Below, one piece after another: positions 17,960 to 26,547 of a stretch of 40,454 bases of DNA (positions are counted from its first letter, which is position 1; every line of letters begins with the position of its first letter). Both the position numbers and the translations under genes were made by a program. Source of the stretch: an uncultured Woeseiaceae bacterium. Its GTDB lineage: Bacteria; Pseudomonadota; Gammaproteobacteria; Steroidobacterales; Woeseiaceae. The notes under the pieces are model-generated. The model did not search any database. It saw nothing but the letters and a program-made list of their open reading frames with translations, and was not told where the DNA came from. The DNA is taken from the NCBI GenBank assembly GCA_937944275.1, contig CALDZH010000122.1:1-40454 (forward strand), given 5' to 3'.

Positions 17960-19915
17960 ATGATGAGCCTGAACACCGCACTTTCCGTATTACTGATATT
18001 CAGCGCAGCTTGCTACGCTTTGCTGGGTCTGCGGTTGATCACGGCCAAGCGCGAGATTGGCAGCATGCCGATCGGCATGTTGTTCATCGTCATATCCTTT
18101 TGGGTTATCGGCGGCGCAGTCGAACTCCTGTCCAGCACATTCCTTATGTTCTCAGTTGGTCGGACTGGTCACTTTATCGGCACCGCATTCGTGCCTGTTG
18201 TGGCCTACTTTTGTTTCCGGGAGTACACCGGTACTGAAACGTCGCTTGGTCGCCTTGTCGCACTTACCGTTATTCCCCTTATTTCAGTTTCTCTCGCTGC
18301 GACTAATGCAAGCCACGAATTGATGTGGTCGGGCCCATTCGCCAACGCAGCCGGTGAGTTTCTCACCTACCCGGCAAATTGGGGTCCATGGTTCCTGTTC
18401 GTGCATTTGCCGTACAGCTATTTCGTGATTGGCGCAGCCATGTTTACCCTGCTGGCGCACAGCTCGGCCGTTGCGCCTGCTCATCGCCGCGCCCTGTTTC
18501 TGCTGACTGCCGCCTGTGTAGCACCGCTACTTACGACGGCGGCCTACGATCTCGGTGTAGGCCCCGACACGATTTCGTATGTGCCACTCGCGTTTGCGGC
18601 CATGTTGCCAATCTATGCGTGGTTGATCGTTGGTGAGCAAATCATCGAATTCACGCCACTCGCCTACGAAACAGTTTTCCAGAACATGCAGGATCCCGTA
18701 GTTGTCATCGATGAGCAATGCAGGGTTATTGGTCTGAACCACACAGCTGAAAGCATGCTTGCCGTCGAAGAGGCGCAGGCTTTGCGAGCGCCGCTGGAAG
18801 ATTTGTTTGGCAACGACGCTCCCGAGGTTTTTCACGCGCTCGACACCGGTAAGCCGCAAAAGATGATGACGACGACGGGTCGTTTCCTGCATGTGCAGGT
18901 CTCGGAAATCGCAACCAATCGGTCGTCAGTAAAAGGCGGCCAGGTACTCATGTTCCGCGATGTCAGCGATGTCGAGAAAGCGCAGAGTGAAGTGCGTAAG
19001 AACGAGAAGCTGCTGCGAACCCTGATTGATCATTCTGTCAACGGCATCATTCGTTTCAGCTGGGCAGAAAATGAATCCGGGAAAAAGAAACTGCGCAGTA
19101 TTTTTGCGAATGCTGCCGCCAGCCGTTTTCTGGGTCCGGGTGCAGATGATCTCATCGATTGCTCAGCCACCCAGGTCATCCGGCATGCGGTTACCGGTAT
19201 GGATCTCGGTGACATCGAAGACATCATAGATCGCTTCACAAAGTCTGCCGAGAAAGGCAAGAGTCTCGATATCGAAGTTCGGCAGCAAGGCAAGGGGCCG
19301 GCTCGATGGCTGAGGGTCATCTGTGAACCGGTTGGCGAAGATGTTGCGGCGACGTTCGTCGACATAACAGATAGAAAAGCGAAAGAACAGCAGATGGAAT
19401 CGATCGCAACGTCCGATCCGCTTACAGGTGTGCTGAATCGTCGCGGTTTCGAGCGCGATGCAGCAATGCGCCTGACGCAGAGTGACGACGAGGCGACAGG
19501 CGCGCTCTTGTTCGTCGACCTGAACGAATTCAAGGGTATCAATGATCGGTACGGGCATGAGGTTGGTGACCAGCTTCTCAAAATTGCGGCTGAGCGTCTT
19601 CGCAAGAGTCTGCGTTCCTGCGACATTATCGGCCGCCCGGGCGGTGACGAATTTGTTGCGCTGGTGCCGGATGTGGACGCAGCGATCGCGGACAAGCTGG
19701 CCAAACGCCTGACAAGTTCGCTTGAAGAGCCCTATAACATTGGGCGGAAGGAACTGCGCTGCGCGGCAAGTATTGGACTGGCTCTCTATCCCAGGAACGC
19801 GAATACGCTGACGGGTCTGTTGCGCGAAGCCGACCAGGCGATGTACCGAGCCAAAGCGCGCTGTCGTGGCGTCACCAACATTCGCCGCGACGATCTCCTC
19901 GAAAAGGCTATGTAA
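17960..19915 (+). CDS. Membrane sensor diguanylate cyclase (N-terminal multi-TM, PAS domains, GGDEF)
   Basis: Multiple hydrophobic helices in the first ~220 aa, PAS-like VVIDEQCRVIGLNHTAESML, GGDEF domain DPLTGVLNRRGFERD and GRPGGDEFVALVPD. Confidence 0.9.
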   Translation: MMSLNTALSVLLIFSAACYALLGLRLITAKREIGSMPIGMLFIVISFWVIGGAVELLSSTFLMFSVGRTGHFIGTAFVPVVAYFCFREYTGTETSLGRLVALTVIPLISVSLAATNASHELMWSGPFANAAGEFLTYPANWGPWFLFVHLPYSYFVIGAAMFTLLAHSSAVAPAHRRALFLLTAACVAPLLTTAAYDLGVGPDTISYVPLAFAAMLPIYAWLIVGEQIIEFTPLAYETVFQNMQDPVVVIDEQCRVIGLNHTAESMLAVEEAQALRAPLEDLFGNDAPEVFHALDTGKPQKMMTTTGRFLHVQVSEIATNRSSVKGGQVLMFRDVSDVEKAQSEVRKNEKLLRTLIDHSVNGIIRFSWAENESGKKKLRSIFANAAASRFLGPGADDLIDCSATQVIRHAVTGMDLGDIEDIIDRFTKSAEKGKSLDIEVRQQGKGPARWLRVICEPVGEDVAATFVDITDRKAKEQQMESIATSDPLTGVLNRRGFERDAAMRLTQSDDEATGALLFVDLNEFKGINDRYGHEVGDQLLKIAAERLRKSLRSCDIIGRPGGDEFVALVPDVDAAIADKLAKRLTSSLEEPYNIGRKELRCAASIGLALYPRNANTLTGLLREADQAMYRAKARCRGVTNIRRDDLLEKAM

Positions 19916-19987
19916 GCACACATCAGGCTTTGCATTCCGGACTCGTAATGGTCTAATCGGACGCCCCTCACTGACCGCGTCCGTCCG

Positions 19988-20707
19988 TTGAATTCACCAG
20001 CAAAACAATCTCGACCGGAAGCCCTGATTCACATTGCGGGCTTGCAGCGCCGCTATCAAATGGGTGGCAGCTTTATCGATGCTTTGCGTTGCGTGGATCT
20101 GGATATCGTGCCCGGCGAATACGTTGCGATCAGGGGCCAGTCCGGGTCGGGTAAATCCACACTCATGAACATCATCGGCTGCCTGGATCGCCCGACGGCT
20201 GGTGAGTACTGGCTCAATGGTGATCGGGTTTCGACAATGAACGACAAACAGCTTGCCCGCATCAGAAATCTTGAAATCGGATTCGTATTCCAGACATTCA
20301 ATCTATTGCCGCGGATGTCGGCGCTCGCCAATGTCGAGGTGCCGCTTATATACAGTGGCAGAAAGAGGAAGCATAGATTTGCGCTGGCTAGCGCGGCGCT
20401 CGAAACCGTGGGGCTTGGTGACAGAATGTCGCACCGACCGTCCGAAATGTCGGGTGGACAACGTCAAAGGGTAGCCATCGCCCGGGCGCTGGTAACCAAT
20501 CCAAGCATACTTCTTGCGGACGAACCGACAGGAAACCTCGATTCGAACACTGGCAAAGAAATCATGGACCTGTTTGACCGCTTACATGATGAAGGCAATA
20601 CGGTGATCGTAGTCACCCACGAGCAACATATCGCTAAACGCGCGAGCCGTGTTGTTCGCCTGAGCGACGGTGACGTCGTCAGCGATACCTATATGAGTGA
20701 GAGTTGA
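19988..20707 (+). CDS. ABC transporter ATP-binding protein (MacB/LolD type)
   Basis: Walker [10 protein letters not shown], signature [14 protein letters not shown], Walker [14 protein letters not shown]. Confidence 0.95.
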   Translation: MNSPAKQSRPEALIHIAGLQRRYQMGGSFIDALRCVDLDIVPGEYVAIRGQSGSGKSTLMNIIGCLDRPTAGEYWLNGDRVSTMNDKQLARIRNLEIGFVFQTFNLLPRMSALANVEVPLIYSGRKRKHRFALASAALETVGLGDRMSHRPSEMSGGQRQRVAIARALVTNPSILLADEPTGNLDSNTGKEIMDLFDRLHDEGNTVIVVTHEQHIAKRASRVVRLSDGDVVSDTYMSES

Positions 20708-21969
20708 TGAAGCGATTTTTCCTGATTCTGGCGATATTGAATCTGGGCGCCTGCGCAGAGCCGGTAGACGTTGAACCTATTTATGACACTGCCGGCGTCG
20801 AGCGTCGCACGCTCGAGGTTGCCGTCAGTTCGGCCGGCATCGTTGAACCGCTTGCGACCGTCGAGGTCAAGTCAAAGGCTTCCGGCGAGGTACTGGATGT
20901 CCTGATCGAGACGGGTGACCAGGTCGAAGAAGGCAGCTTGATGGTCAGTATCGATCCGCGAATCGTCCGCAACCGCCTCGCGCAGTCTGACGCAGAGTTG
21001 AGAGCAGCAATTTCCCGTCGCGAAATCGCCACTACTCAGAAAAAGCGGGTGGAGTCCCTGGTTAGCAACGGGACGCTGACACAGTCGGATTTCGAGCAGG
21101 CCTCTCTGGACCTCGCCAATGCGGAGGCCCAGGTCGTTGCGGCCAGTGTTTCGGTTGAGAACGCCAGGATAGCGGTAGACGATACCGATATCCGTGCGCC
21201 GATCACCGGCACGATCATAAACAAGCCGGTAGAAATCGGACAGGTGATTTCATCGCCGACGCAGGACTTCGCGGGTGGCACAATGCTGATGCAGATGGCC
21301 GACTTGAGCGCCGTACAGATTCGGTCCCTGGTCGATGAGACCGACATCGGCAAGATTCGTCCGGGTATGGAGGCAAAAGTATCGGTGGCGGCGTATCCGA
21401 ATCAACCGTTTCCCGGCGAGGTTCTCAAGATCGAGCCGCAGGCGGTTATAGAGCAAAACGTAACGATGTTTGCCGTGCTTGTCTCGATTCAGAATCCGGA
21501 CGGCCTTCTCATGCCGGGCATGAATGCCGAGGTCGAGGTGTCCATAGCGCGTGCGGACGATGCGATGACAATACCCGTAATGGCTCTGCGTACCAACCGT
21601 GATCTCGAATCGACCGCGTTCATTCTGGATCGGTCGGTCGAGGACATTCGCAGCGAGCTGTCAGGTGGCGAGGAAAAACCCGCAGCGAGGCCGGGCGGCC
21701 GGCCAGCCGAAAAGTCGCAACGTGGTCGGCGCCGACAGCCCACAGATTATCGCTTCGGCGGTGAGTTCTGGGTGGTGCTCGACACACCGGGTCGCGAAAT
21801 TCGCAAGGTCCGCACAGGTGTAACCGATCTCGATAACGTAGAAATTGTCAGCGGGCTCGACGAGGGAGACAGGGTGCTGGTGCTGCCGAGTTCGCATCTA
21901 CTCGAGACGCAGCAGGATCTGCAGAATTTCATCAATCGTCGCATGGGCAAATTACCGGGAATCGGCTGA
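20707..21969 (+). CDS. Efflux RND/ABC periplasmic adaptor (MacA/HlyD-like) lipoprotein
   Basis: Lipobox LGAC; SAGIVEPLATVEVKSKASGEVLDVLIETGDQVEEGSLMVSIDP; DTDIRAPITGTI. Confidence 0.92.
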   Translation: MKRFFLILAILNLGACAEPVDVEPIYDTAGVERRTLEVAVSSAGIVEPLATVEVKSKASGEVLDVLIETGDQVEEGSLMVSIDPRIVRNRLAQSDAELRAAISRREIATTQKKRVESLVSNGTLTQSDFEQASLDLANAEAQVVAASVSVENARIAVDDTDIRAPITGTIINKPVEIGQVISSPTQDFAGGTMLMQMADLSAVQIRSLVDETDIGKIRPGMEAKVSVAAYPNQPFPGEVLKIEPQAVIEQNVTMFAVLVSIQNPDGLLMPGMNAEVEVSIARADDAMTIPVMALRTNRDLESTAFILDRSVEDIRSELSGGEEKPAARPGGRPAEKSQRGRRRQPTDYRFGGEFWVVLDTPGREIRKVRTGVTDLDNVEIVSGLDEGDRVLVLPSSHLLETQQDLQNFINRRMGKLPGIG

Positions 21970-21973
21970 CGTC

Positions 21974-23182
21974 ATGTTGTTAGGAGAGACAGTTCGTATT
22001 TCGCTGACGTCAATACGCAGCAACCTGTTTCGGGCGTTGCTGACCATGCTAGGGATAGTAATTGGCGTCGGTGCGGTGATCACAATGGTTGCGCTGGGCA
22101 CGGGTGCGCAGCGCCAGATCGACAAGCAGATGGCCGCTTTGGGTGGGGATATTCTTTCGATCCAGTCTTCGTCCTGGTTTAGCCGTGGCGTAGCGCGTAA
22201 TCAGCGGACGCTGACGACTGACGACGCTGCGGCGCTCTCCAGGGGCATGAAGCATGTGTCGGCGGTGGTCCCGGAGATCAACTCGCGATATCAGATCAAG
22301 TACGGGAATCAGAACCTCAACATCACGACCATTGGCACGACCCCTAATTACCCGGATGTCCACGGCTTCAATTTTGCGTACGGGAACATGTTCTCTGCAG
22401 CTGACGAAGCAGCGCGCAAGCGTGTCGTTGTGCTCGGTGCGGAAATACCCGAAATGTTCGATGCCGATCCGGCAGCGCTGATTGGCCGAACAATACAGAT
22501 TCGTTCCATCACGTTCGAGATTATCGGTGTGCTGGAACCGAAAGGCGGATTCGGATGGCGCAATCCCGATGACGACGTCTGGATACCGCTGTCGACCGCC
22601 CAATTTCGAGTCACCGGTGACGAATTTGTCGAGACGATCAGCGCCAAGATTGCACCTACGTCATCGACCGAGATGGCAATGCTCGAAATCGAGCGCGTGC
22701 TGCGCCGAGAGCATGGCATCCTGCCGGGCAATGACAACGATTTCGCGATCATGGATCGTCGGCAATTTGCCGAGTCGCGCCAGGAAGCTACCCAGGTATT
22801 TACCTATCTCCTGGCGGGGATTGCGGGCGTCAGTCTTGTCGTCGGCGGCATCGGCATCATGAACATCATGCTCGTAACGGTGACGGAACGGACGCGTGAG
22901 ATCGGGGTGCGCAAGGCTCTGGGCGCAACGCGTGGCAACATTCTGCTGCAGTTCCTCGTCGAATCGACGATTCTGTGCCTGTTAGGCGGATTGATCGGGC
23001 TGCTCTTGGGCGCGACGGCCTCGGCGCTCCTTGCCCGTTACGCCGGCTGGCAAACAGCCATGTCCACGGGCTCAGCCCTGATGGCCTTCGGGTTCAGCGC
23101 AACAGTCGGAATCGTGTTCGGGATCTGGCCGGCGAGACGCGCTGCCGGCCTCGATCCGATCGAGGCGCTTCGGCACGAGTAA
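21974..23182 (+). CDS. MacB/FtsX-like ABC permease
   Basis: MLLGETVRISLTSIRSNLFRALLTMLGIVIGVGAVITMVALGTGAQ; C-terminal GIGIMNIMLVTVTERTREIGVRKALGATRGNILLQFLVEST. Confidence 0.95.
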   Translation: MLLGETVRISLTSIRSNLFRALLTMLGIVIGVGAVITMVALGTGAQRQIDKQMAALGGDILSIQSSSWFSRGVARNQRTLTTDDAAALSRGMKHVSAVVPEINSRYQIKYGNQNLNITTIGTTPNYPDVHGFNFAYGNMFSAADEAARKRVVVLGAEIPEMFDADPAALIGRTIQIRSITFEIIGVLEPKGGFGWRNPDDDVWIPLSTAQFRVTGDEFVETISAKIAPTSSTEMAMLEIERVLRREHGILPGNDNDFAIMDRRQFAESRQEATQVFTYLLAGIAGVSLVVGGIGIMNIMLVTVTERTREIGVRKALGATRGNILLQFLVESTILCLLGGLIGLLLGATASALLARYAGWQTAMSTGSALMAFGFSATVGIVFGIWPARRAAGLDPIEALRHE

Positions 23183-23230
23183 TAAATTCGGTCCGGCATC
23201 GGTCCTGTCTGGAAATACCGGAGTATTTCG

Positions 23231-23905
23231 ATGATTCGTTCCCTGATTACGATGGCACTTGCCATCACATTGGCGTTAAGCCTGGTCTACAGCTCGGCGA
23301 TTCGCCATGGGCATGCAGATGCTCCCATTGCTGCAACAGCCGAGCAGGTCCAACCCCTGGAAGCCGGCGATTCGGCGCCTCGCTTCATTGTCGAGACCGT
23401 TGAGTCCAGGGTATTTGATTTCGATCCGCTGAATCTCGACAAGCCGGTCATGATTCTCGTCTTTCGGGGTGGATGGTGTCCTTACTGCAATATGTACCTC
23501 TCCGACATGCGGCACGTGATTCCTGACATTCAGGAACTGGGTATCGATGTGTTATTCCTGAGCGGCGATCGTCCGGAACTTCTTTACGAGAGCCTGGAGA
23601 ATCAGGCGAGGGAAGACATCGAAGGGCTGGATTACACGATCCTGTCTGATGCCGATGCTCAGGCGGCGATCGCACTGGGTATCGCGTTCAAGGCAACGCA
23701 AGGCACGGTCGACTACGTGAACAAAAAGGGCGATGGCTATAGAAAGTCTTCCATGGAGCGTCACGGCATTCTTCCGGTACCGGCCGTTTTTGCGATCGGT
23801 AAAGATGGGATGATCGCTTACGCCTACGTGAACGCGGACTACAAAGTGCGCCTGCCTGCCGATGACTTGCTGGAAGCTGCAAGGATGATTGCTGCTGCAG
23901 ACTAA
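23231..23905 (+). CDS. AhpC/TSA-family peroxiredoxin-like protein, likely exported
   Basis: N-terminal hydrophobic signal; FRGGWCPYCNMYLSDM active-site-like motif. Confidence 0.85.
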   Translation: MIRSLITMALAITLALSLVYSSAIRHGHADAPIAATAEQVQPLEAGDSAPRFIVETVESRVFDFDPLNLDKPVMILVFRGGWCPYCNMYLSDMRHVIPDIQELGIDVLFLSGDRPELLYESLENQAREDIEGLDYTILSDADAQAAIALGIAFKATQGTVDYVNKKGDGYRKSSMERHGILPVPAVFAIGKDGMIAYAYVNADYKVRLPADDLLEAARMIAAAD

Positions 23906-23955
23906 CGGCCGCAAATGATAGTCTTCGTGCTTGCTATTCAGGCACGGAGTCACTC

Positions 23956-24234
23956 ATGGTTACAGCGATCGTTCTTATCAAGGCGGAGACCAACCGCATT
24001 CCTGACCTGGCTGATCAAATAGCCGACATGGACGGCGTGTCCGAAGTTTTTTCTGTCGCTGGGCGCTACGACCTCGTTGCGTTGGTGCGTGTTTCAAGAA
24101 ACGAGGATCTTGCCGACGTGATCAGCGACAAGATGCGCCATCTCGAGGGCATCGTTGAGACTGAAACGATGATTGCCTTTCGTGCGTATTCGAAGCAGGA
24201 ACTCGAAGCCGGGTTTGAGCTTGGTCTCGATTGA
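23956..24234 (+). CDS. Stand-alone Lrp/AsnC ligand-binding (RAM) domain protein
   Basis: 92 aa MVTAIVLIKAETNRIPDLADQIADMDGVSEVFSVAGRYDLVALVRV; no HTH. Confidence 0.85.
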   Translation: MVTAIVLIKAETNRIPDLADQIADMDGVSEVFSVAGRYDLVALVRVSRNEDLADVISDKMRHLEGIVETETMIAFRAYSKQELEAGFELGLD

Positions 24235-25541
24235 TGAGTGACGCCCGAAGGGATGGCGCGGCCGCCCGATTTATCAAGACGGCCACGAAGATCGAATCGA
24301 ACGAGCTCACAGCAACACTGCTGTCATTCACGTTTGTGTTCGTGCTGATGACAGCCTATTTTATTCTGCGTCCGGTTCGAGACTCCTTGTCATCCGACTG
24401 GACCGACGAGCAGCTCAGCTGGCTCTGGACATCGACGTTTTTTGTGAGTGTCATTGCCGTGAGTATTTATGGCGCGGTCATCTCACGCATCCGCATGCGC
24501 GTCATTGTGCCGAGCATGTACGCATTCTTCGCCATCAGCTTCGTCGGATTCTACATCGCCGGCCGCACTCTCGGCGATAACGATCTCGTCAATCGCGCCT
24601 ACTATGTCTGGCTTAGTGTTTTCAGCCTCTATCACCTGTCCGTGTTCTGGACCTTCATGTCCGGGCTCTACAACAAGGAACAGGCCAAGCGCCTGTTTGC
24701 GATCATCGCCATGGGAGCGACAGCGGGTGCCATCGCAGGCCCCGCCATCGCGGCGTTATTCGCAGACCGGATTGGTAACCTGAATCTCCTGCTGATAGCG
24801 GCCGTTCTCCTTATGCTGCCGCTCGCTATTATCGGGCGCCTCGAGCAGTTGCGTATTTCCGATCTCGGCAATGAGGATGCCCAGACGGACCTCGCCGGCG
24901 GACGCGAACTGAGCGCCAACCCGTTTTCAGGTTTCAAGACTTTCGCCAGCAATCCTTACCTGCTGGCCATCGGCTTGTTCATCCTGCTATACGTTGTAAT
25001 GAATACCTTCATCTACTTCGAGTTGCGCAAGATGATGGGCGATTTCGATCGTGAGACGCGCACCCAGATCTGGGCCGGCATCGACCTGGCCGTGAACTCA
25101 CTGACCTTTGTGGTCGGGCTGTTCGTGACCGGACGGCTGGCGACGCGTGTCGGCATGCCGACGACGCTGGCGCTGATCCCGGTCTTCATGGTCGGTGGCT
25201 GGGTTGTCGTGGCGCTAAGTCCGGTGCTCGCGGTGCTTGCCGGTCTGCAGATTGTGCGGCGCGCGGGTAACTACGCCATTACGCGACCCGGGCGCGAGAT
25301 GCTGTTTACTGCTGTCGACGCCGACACGCGTTACAAGGCGAAACCGGTCATTGACGTCGTCGTGTATCGGGGCGGTGATATGGTGACGGCCTGGTTCTAC
25401 ACGGCGCTGACGACGGGCCTGGCAATGGGCACGGCGGGCGTTGCGGCCATGGCCGCTGTTGTCGCGGCAATCTGGGCCGGGGCGGGTATCTTCCTCGGCC
25501 GCAAGTATGACCGTGGTGGTGACCAGACAAATAGTGAGTAG
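24231..25541 (+). CDS. NTP/NDP exchange transporter-like / MFS membrane protein
   Basis: ATGA overlap. FVLMTAYFILRPVRDSLSSDWTDEQLSWLWTSTFFVSV; multi-TM. Confidence 0.75.
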   Translation: MMSDARRDGAAARFIKTATKIESNELTATLLSFTFVFVLMTAYFILRPVRDSLSSDWTDEQLSWLWTSTFFVSVIAVSIYGAVISRIRMRVIVPSMYAFFAISFVGFYIAGRTLGDNDLVNRAYYVWLSVFSLYHLSVFWTFMSGLYNKEQAKRLFAIIAMGATAGAIAGPAIAALFADRIGNLNLLLIAAVLLMLPLAIIGRLEQLRISDLGNEDAQTDLAGGRELSANPFSGFKTFASNPYLLAIGLFILLYVVMNTFIYFELRKMMGDFDRETRTQIWAGIDLAVNSLTFVVGLFVTGRLATRVGMPTTLALIPVFMVGGWVVVALSPVLAVLAGLQIVRRAGNYAITRPGREMLFTAVDADTRYKAKPVIDVVVYRGGDMVTAWFYTALTTGLAMGTAGVAAMAAVVAAIWAGAGIFLGRKYDRGGDQTNSE

Positions 25542-25560
25542 TCTGGTGGGGGATTGAGCT

Positions 25561-25884
25561 GTGGGATTGAGGAACACGACTACGATGCAGCGGCTGCTCT
25601 CGACGCTTGTGCATTGGGGCCTGTTCATCACCGTATTCGCGCAGCTGCTCGGTGGCGCGATGATGTCCGGAACAGCTGGCAGGGGCTTATCCCTGTTTGG
25701 ACTCACCTCTATTCCTCTACCGATCGCGAAAGATGAGTCAGGCCACGAGTTTTGGGAGGAGTTTCATGAGACTGTGTGGATACCCGTGGCTGTATTGATT
25801 GGCGTCCACATACTTGGGTCGCTCTACAGCCACTTCGGTCTGAAGAACGATGTCCTGCGCCGCATGACGCACGGCGTCAAATAA
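25561..25884 (+). CDS. Short cytochrome b561-like membrane protein (alternative ATG 25585)
   Basis: 107 aa; STLVHWGLFITVFAQLLGGAMM and HEFWEEFHETVWIPVAVLIGVHILGSLYSHF resemble b561 TM segments with His residues. Confidence 0.6.
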   Translation: MGLRNTTTMQRLLSTLVHWGLFITVFAQLLGGAMMSGTAGRGLSLFGLTSIPLPIAKDESGHEFWEEFHETVWIPVAVLIGVHILGSLYSHFGLKNDVLRRMTHGVK

Positions 25885-25920
25885 CATTGCGAGCGGCGCC
25901 TTGAGCATCGAGAGACCAGG

Positions 25921-26502
25921 ATGAAAAAAGCACCCAGTTATGAAACGCGGGAATTGCGCGAATTTGCTGAAGTGCTGCATGGGCGCCGAACGATCGATCA
26001 GTTCCTGCAGACACCGATTCCTGATGGTCTTGTATACGAGGCGATCGAGGCGGCCACCTGGGCCCCCAACCACTACGTATCCGAACCCTGGCGTTTCATT
26101 CTGCCAGGTAAGGAAACGGTCCGGCGCATCATCGACCTGTCTGCGGAGATAGTCACAGCTGCAAAGGGGACCGAGCTCGGCGAGCACAAGCGCAGGACGT
26201 GGAGTGAAAAGCCGGGCTGGCTCATAGTCACTTGTCCGCATTGCGATGACGCATTGCGAGAACGGGAGGACTACGCCGCGTGCTGTACCGCAGTGCAGAA
26301 CTTCATGTTGTATATGTGGAAAGCAGGTGTCGGTTCGAAGTGGACGACAGGCCCCGTTACGCGCGACGCACGGTTCTTCGATATTATTGGCGTGAACCCG
26401 GAGGCCGCCTTCGTCGTCGGAATGCTCTGGTTCGGCTATCCGAAAGTCACCCCGACTCAGTCGCGCACTGCCGTTAACGACGTAGTGACAGAGTTGCCCT
26501 GA
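25921..26502 (+). CDS. Nitroreductase-family protein
   Basis: LHGRRTIDQFLQTPIPDGLVYEAIEAATWAPNHYVSEPWRFIL and AACCTAVQNFMLYMWKAGVGSKWTTG. Confidence 0.9.
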   Translation: MKKAPSYETRELREFAEVLHGRRTIDQFLQTPIPDGLVYEAIEAATWAPNHYVSEPWRFILPGKETVRRIIDLSAEIVTAAKGTELGEHKRRTWSEKPGWLIVTCPHCDDALREREDYAACCTAVQNFMLYMWKAGVGSKWTTGPVTRDARFFDIIGVNPEAAFVVGMLWFGYPKVTPTQSRTAVNDVVTELP

Positions 26503-26547
26503 ATGTCGCGTCGATTCTTGAACAGACTCCACAGGCGCGTCTAAACG

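Noticed and set aside
19163-19921. 252-aa minus-strand ORF opposite the GGDEF gene
   Set aside because: Antisense to the conserved GGDEF domain; no independent evidence.
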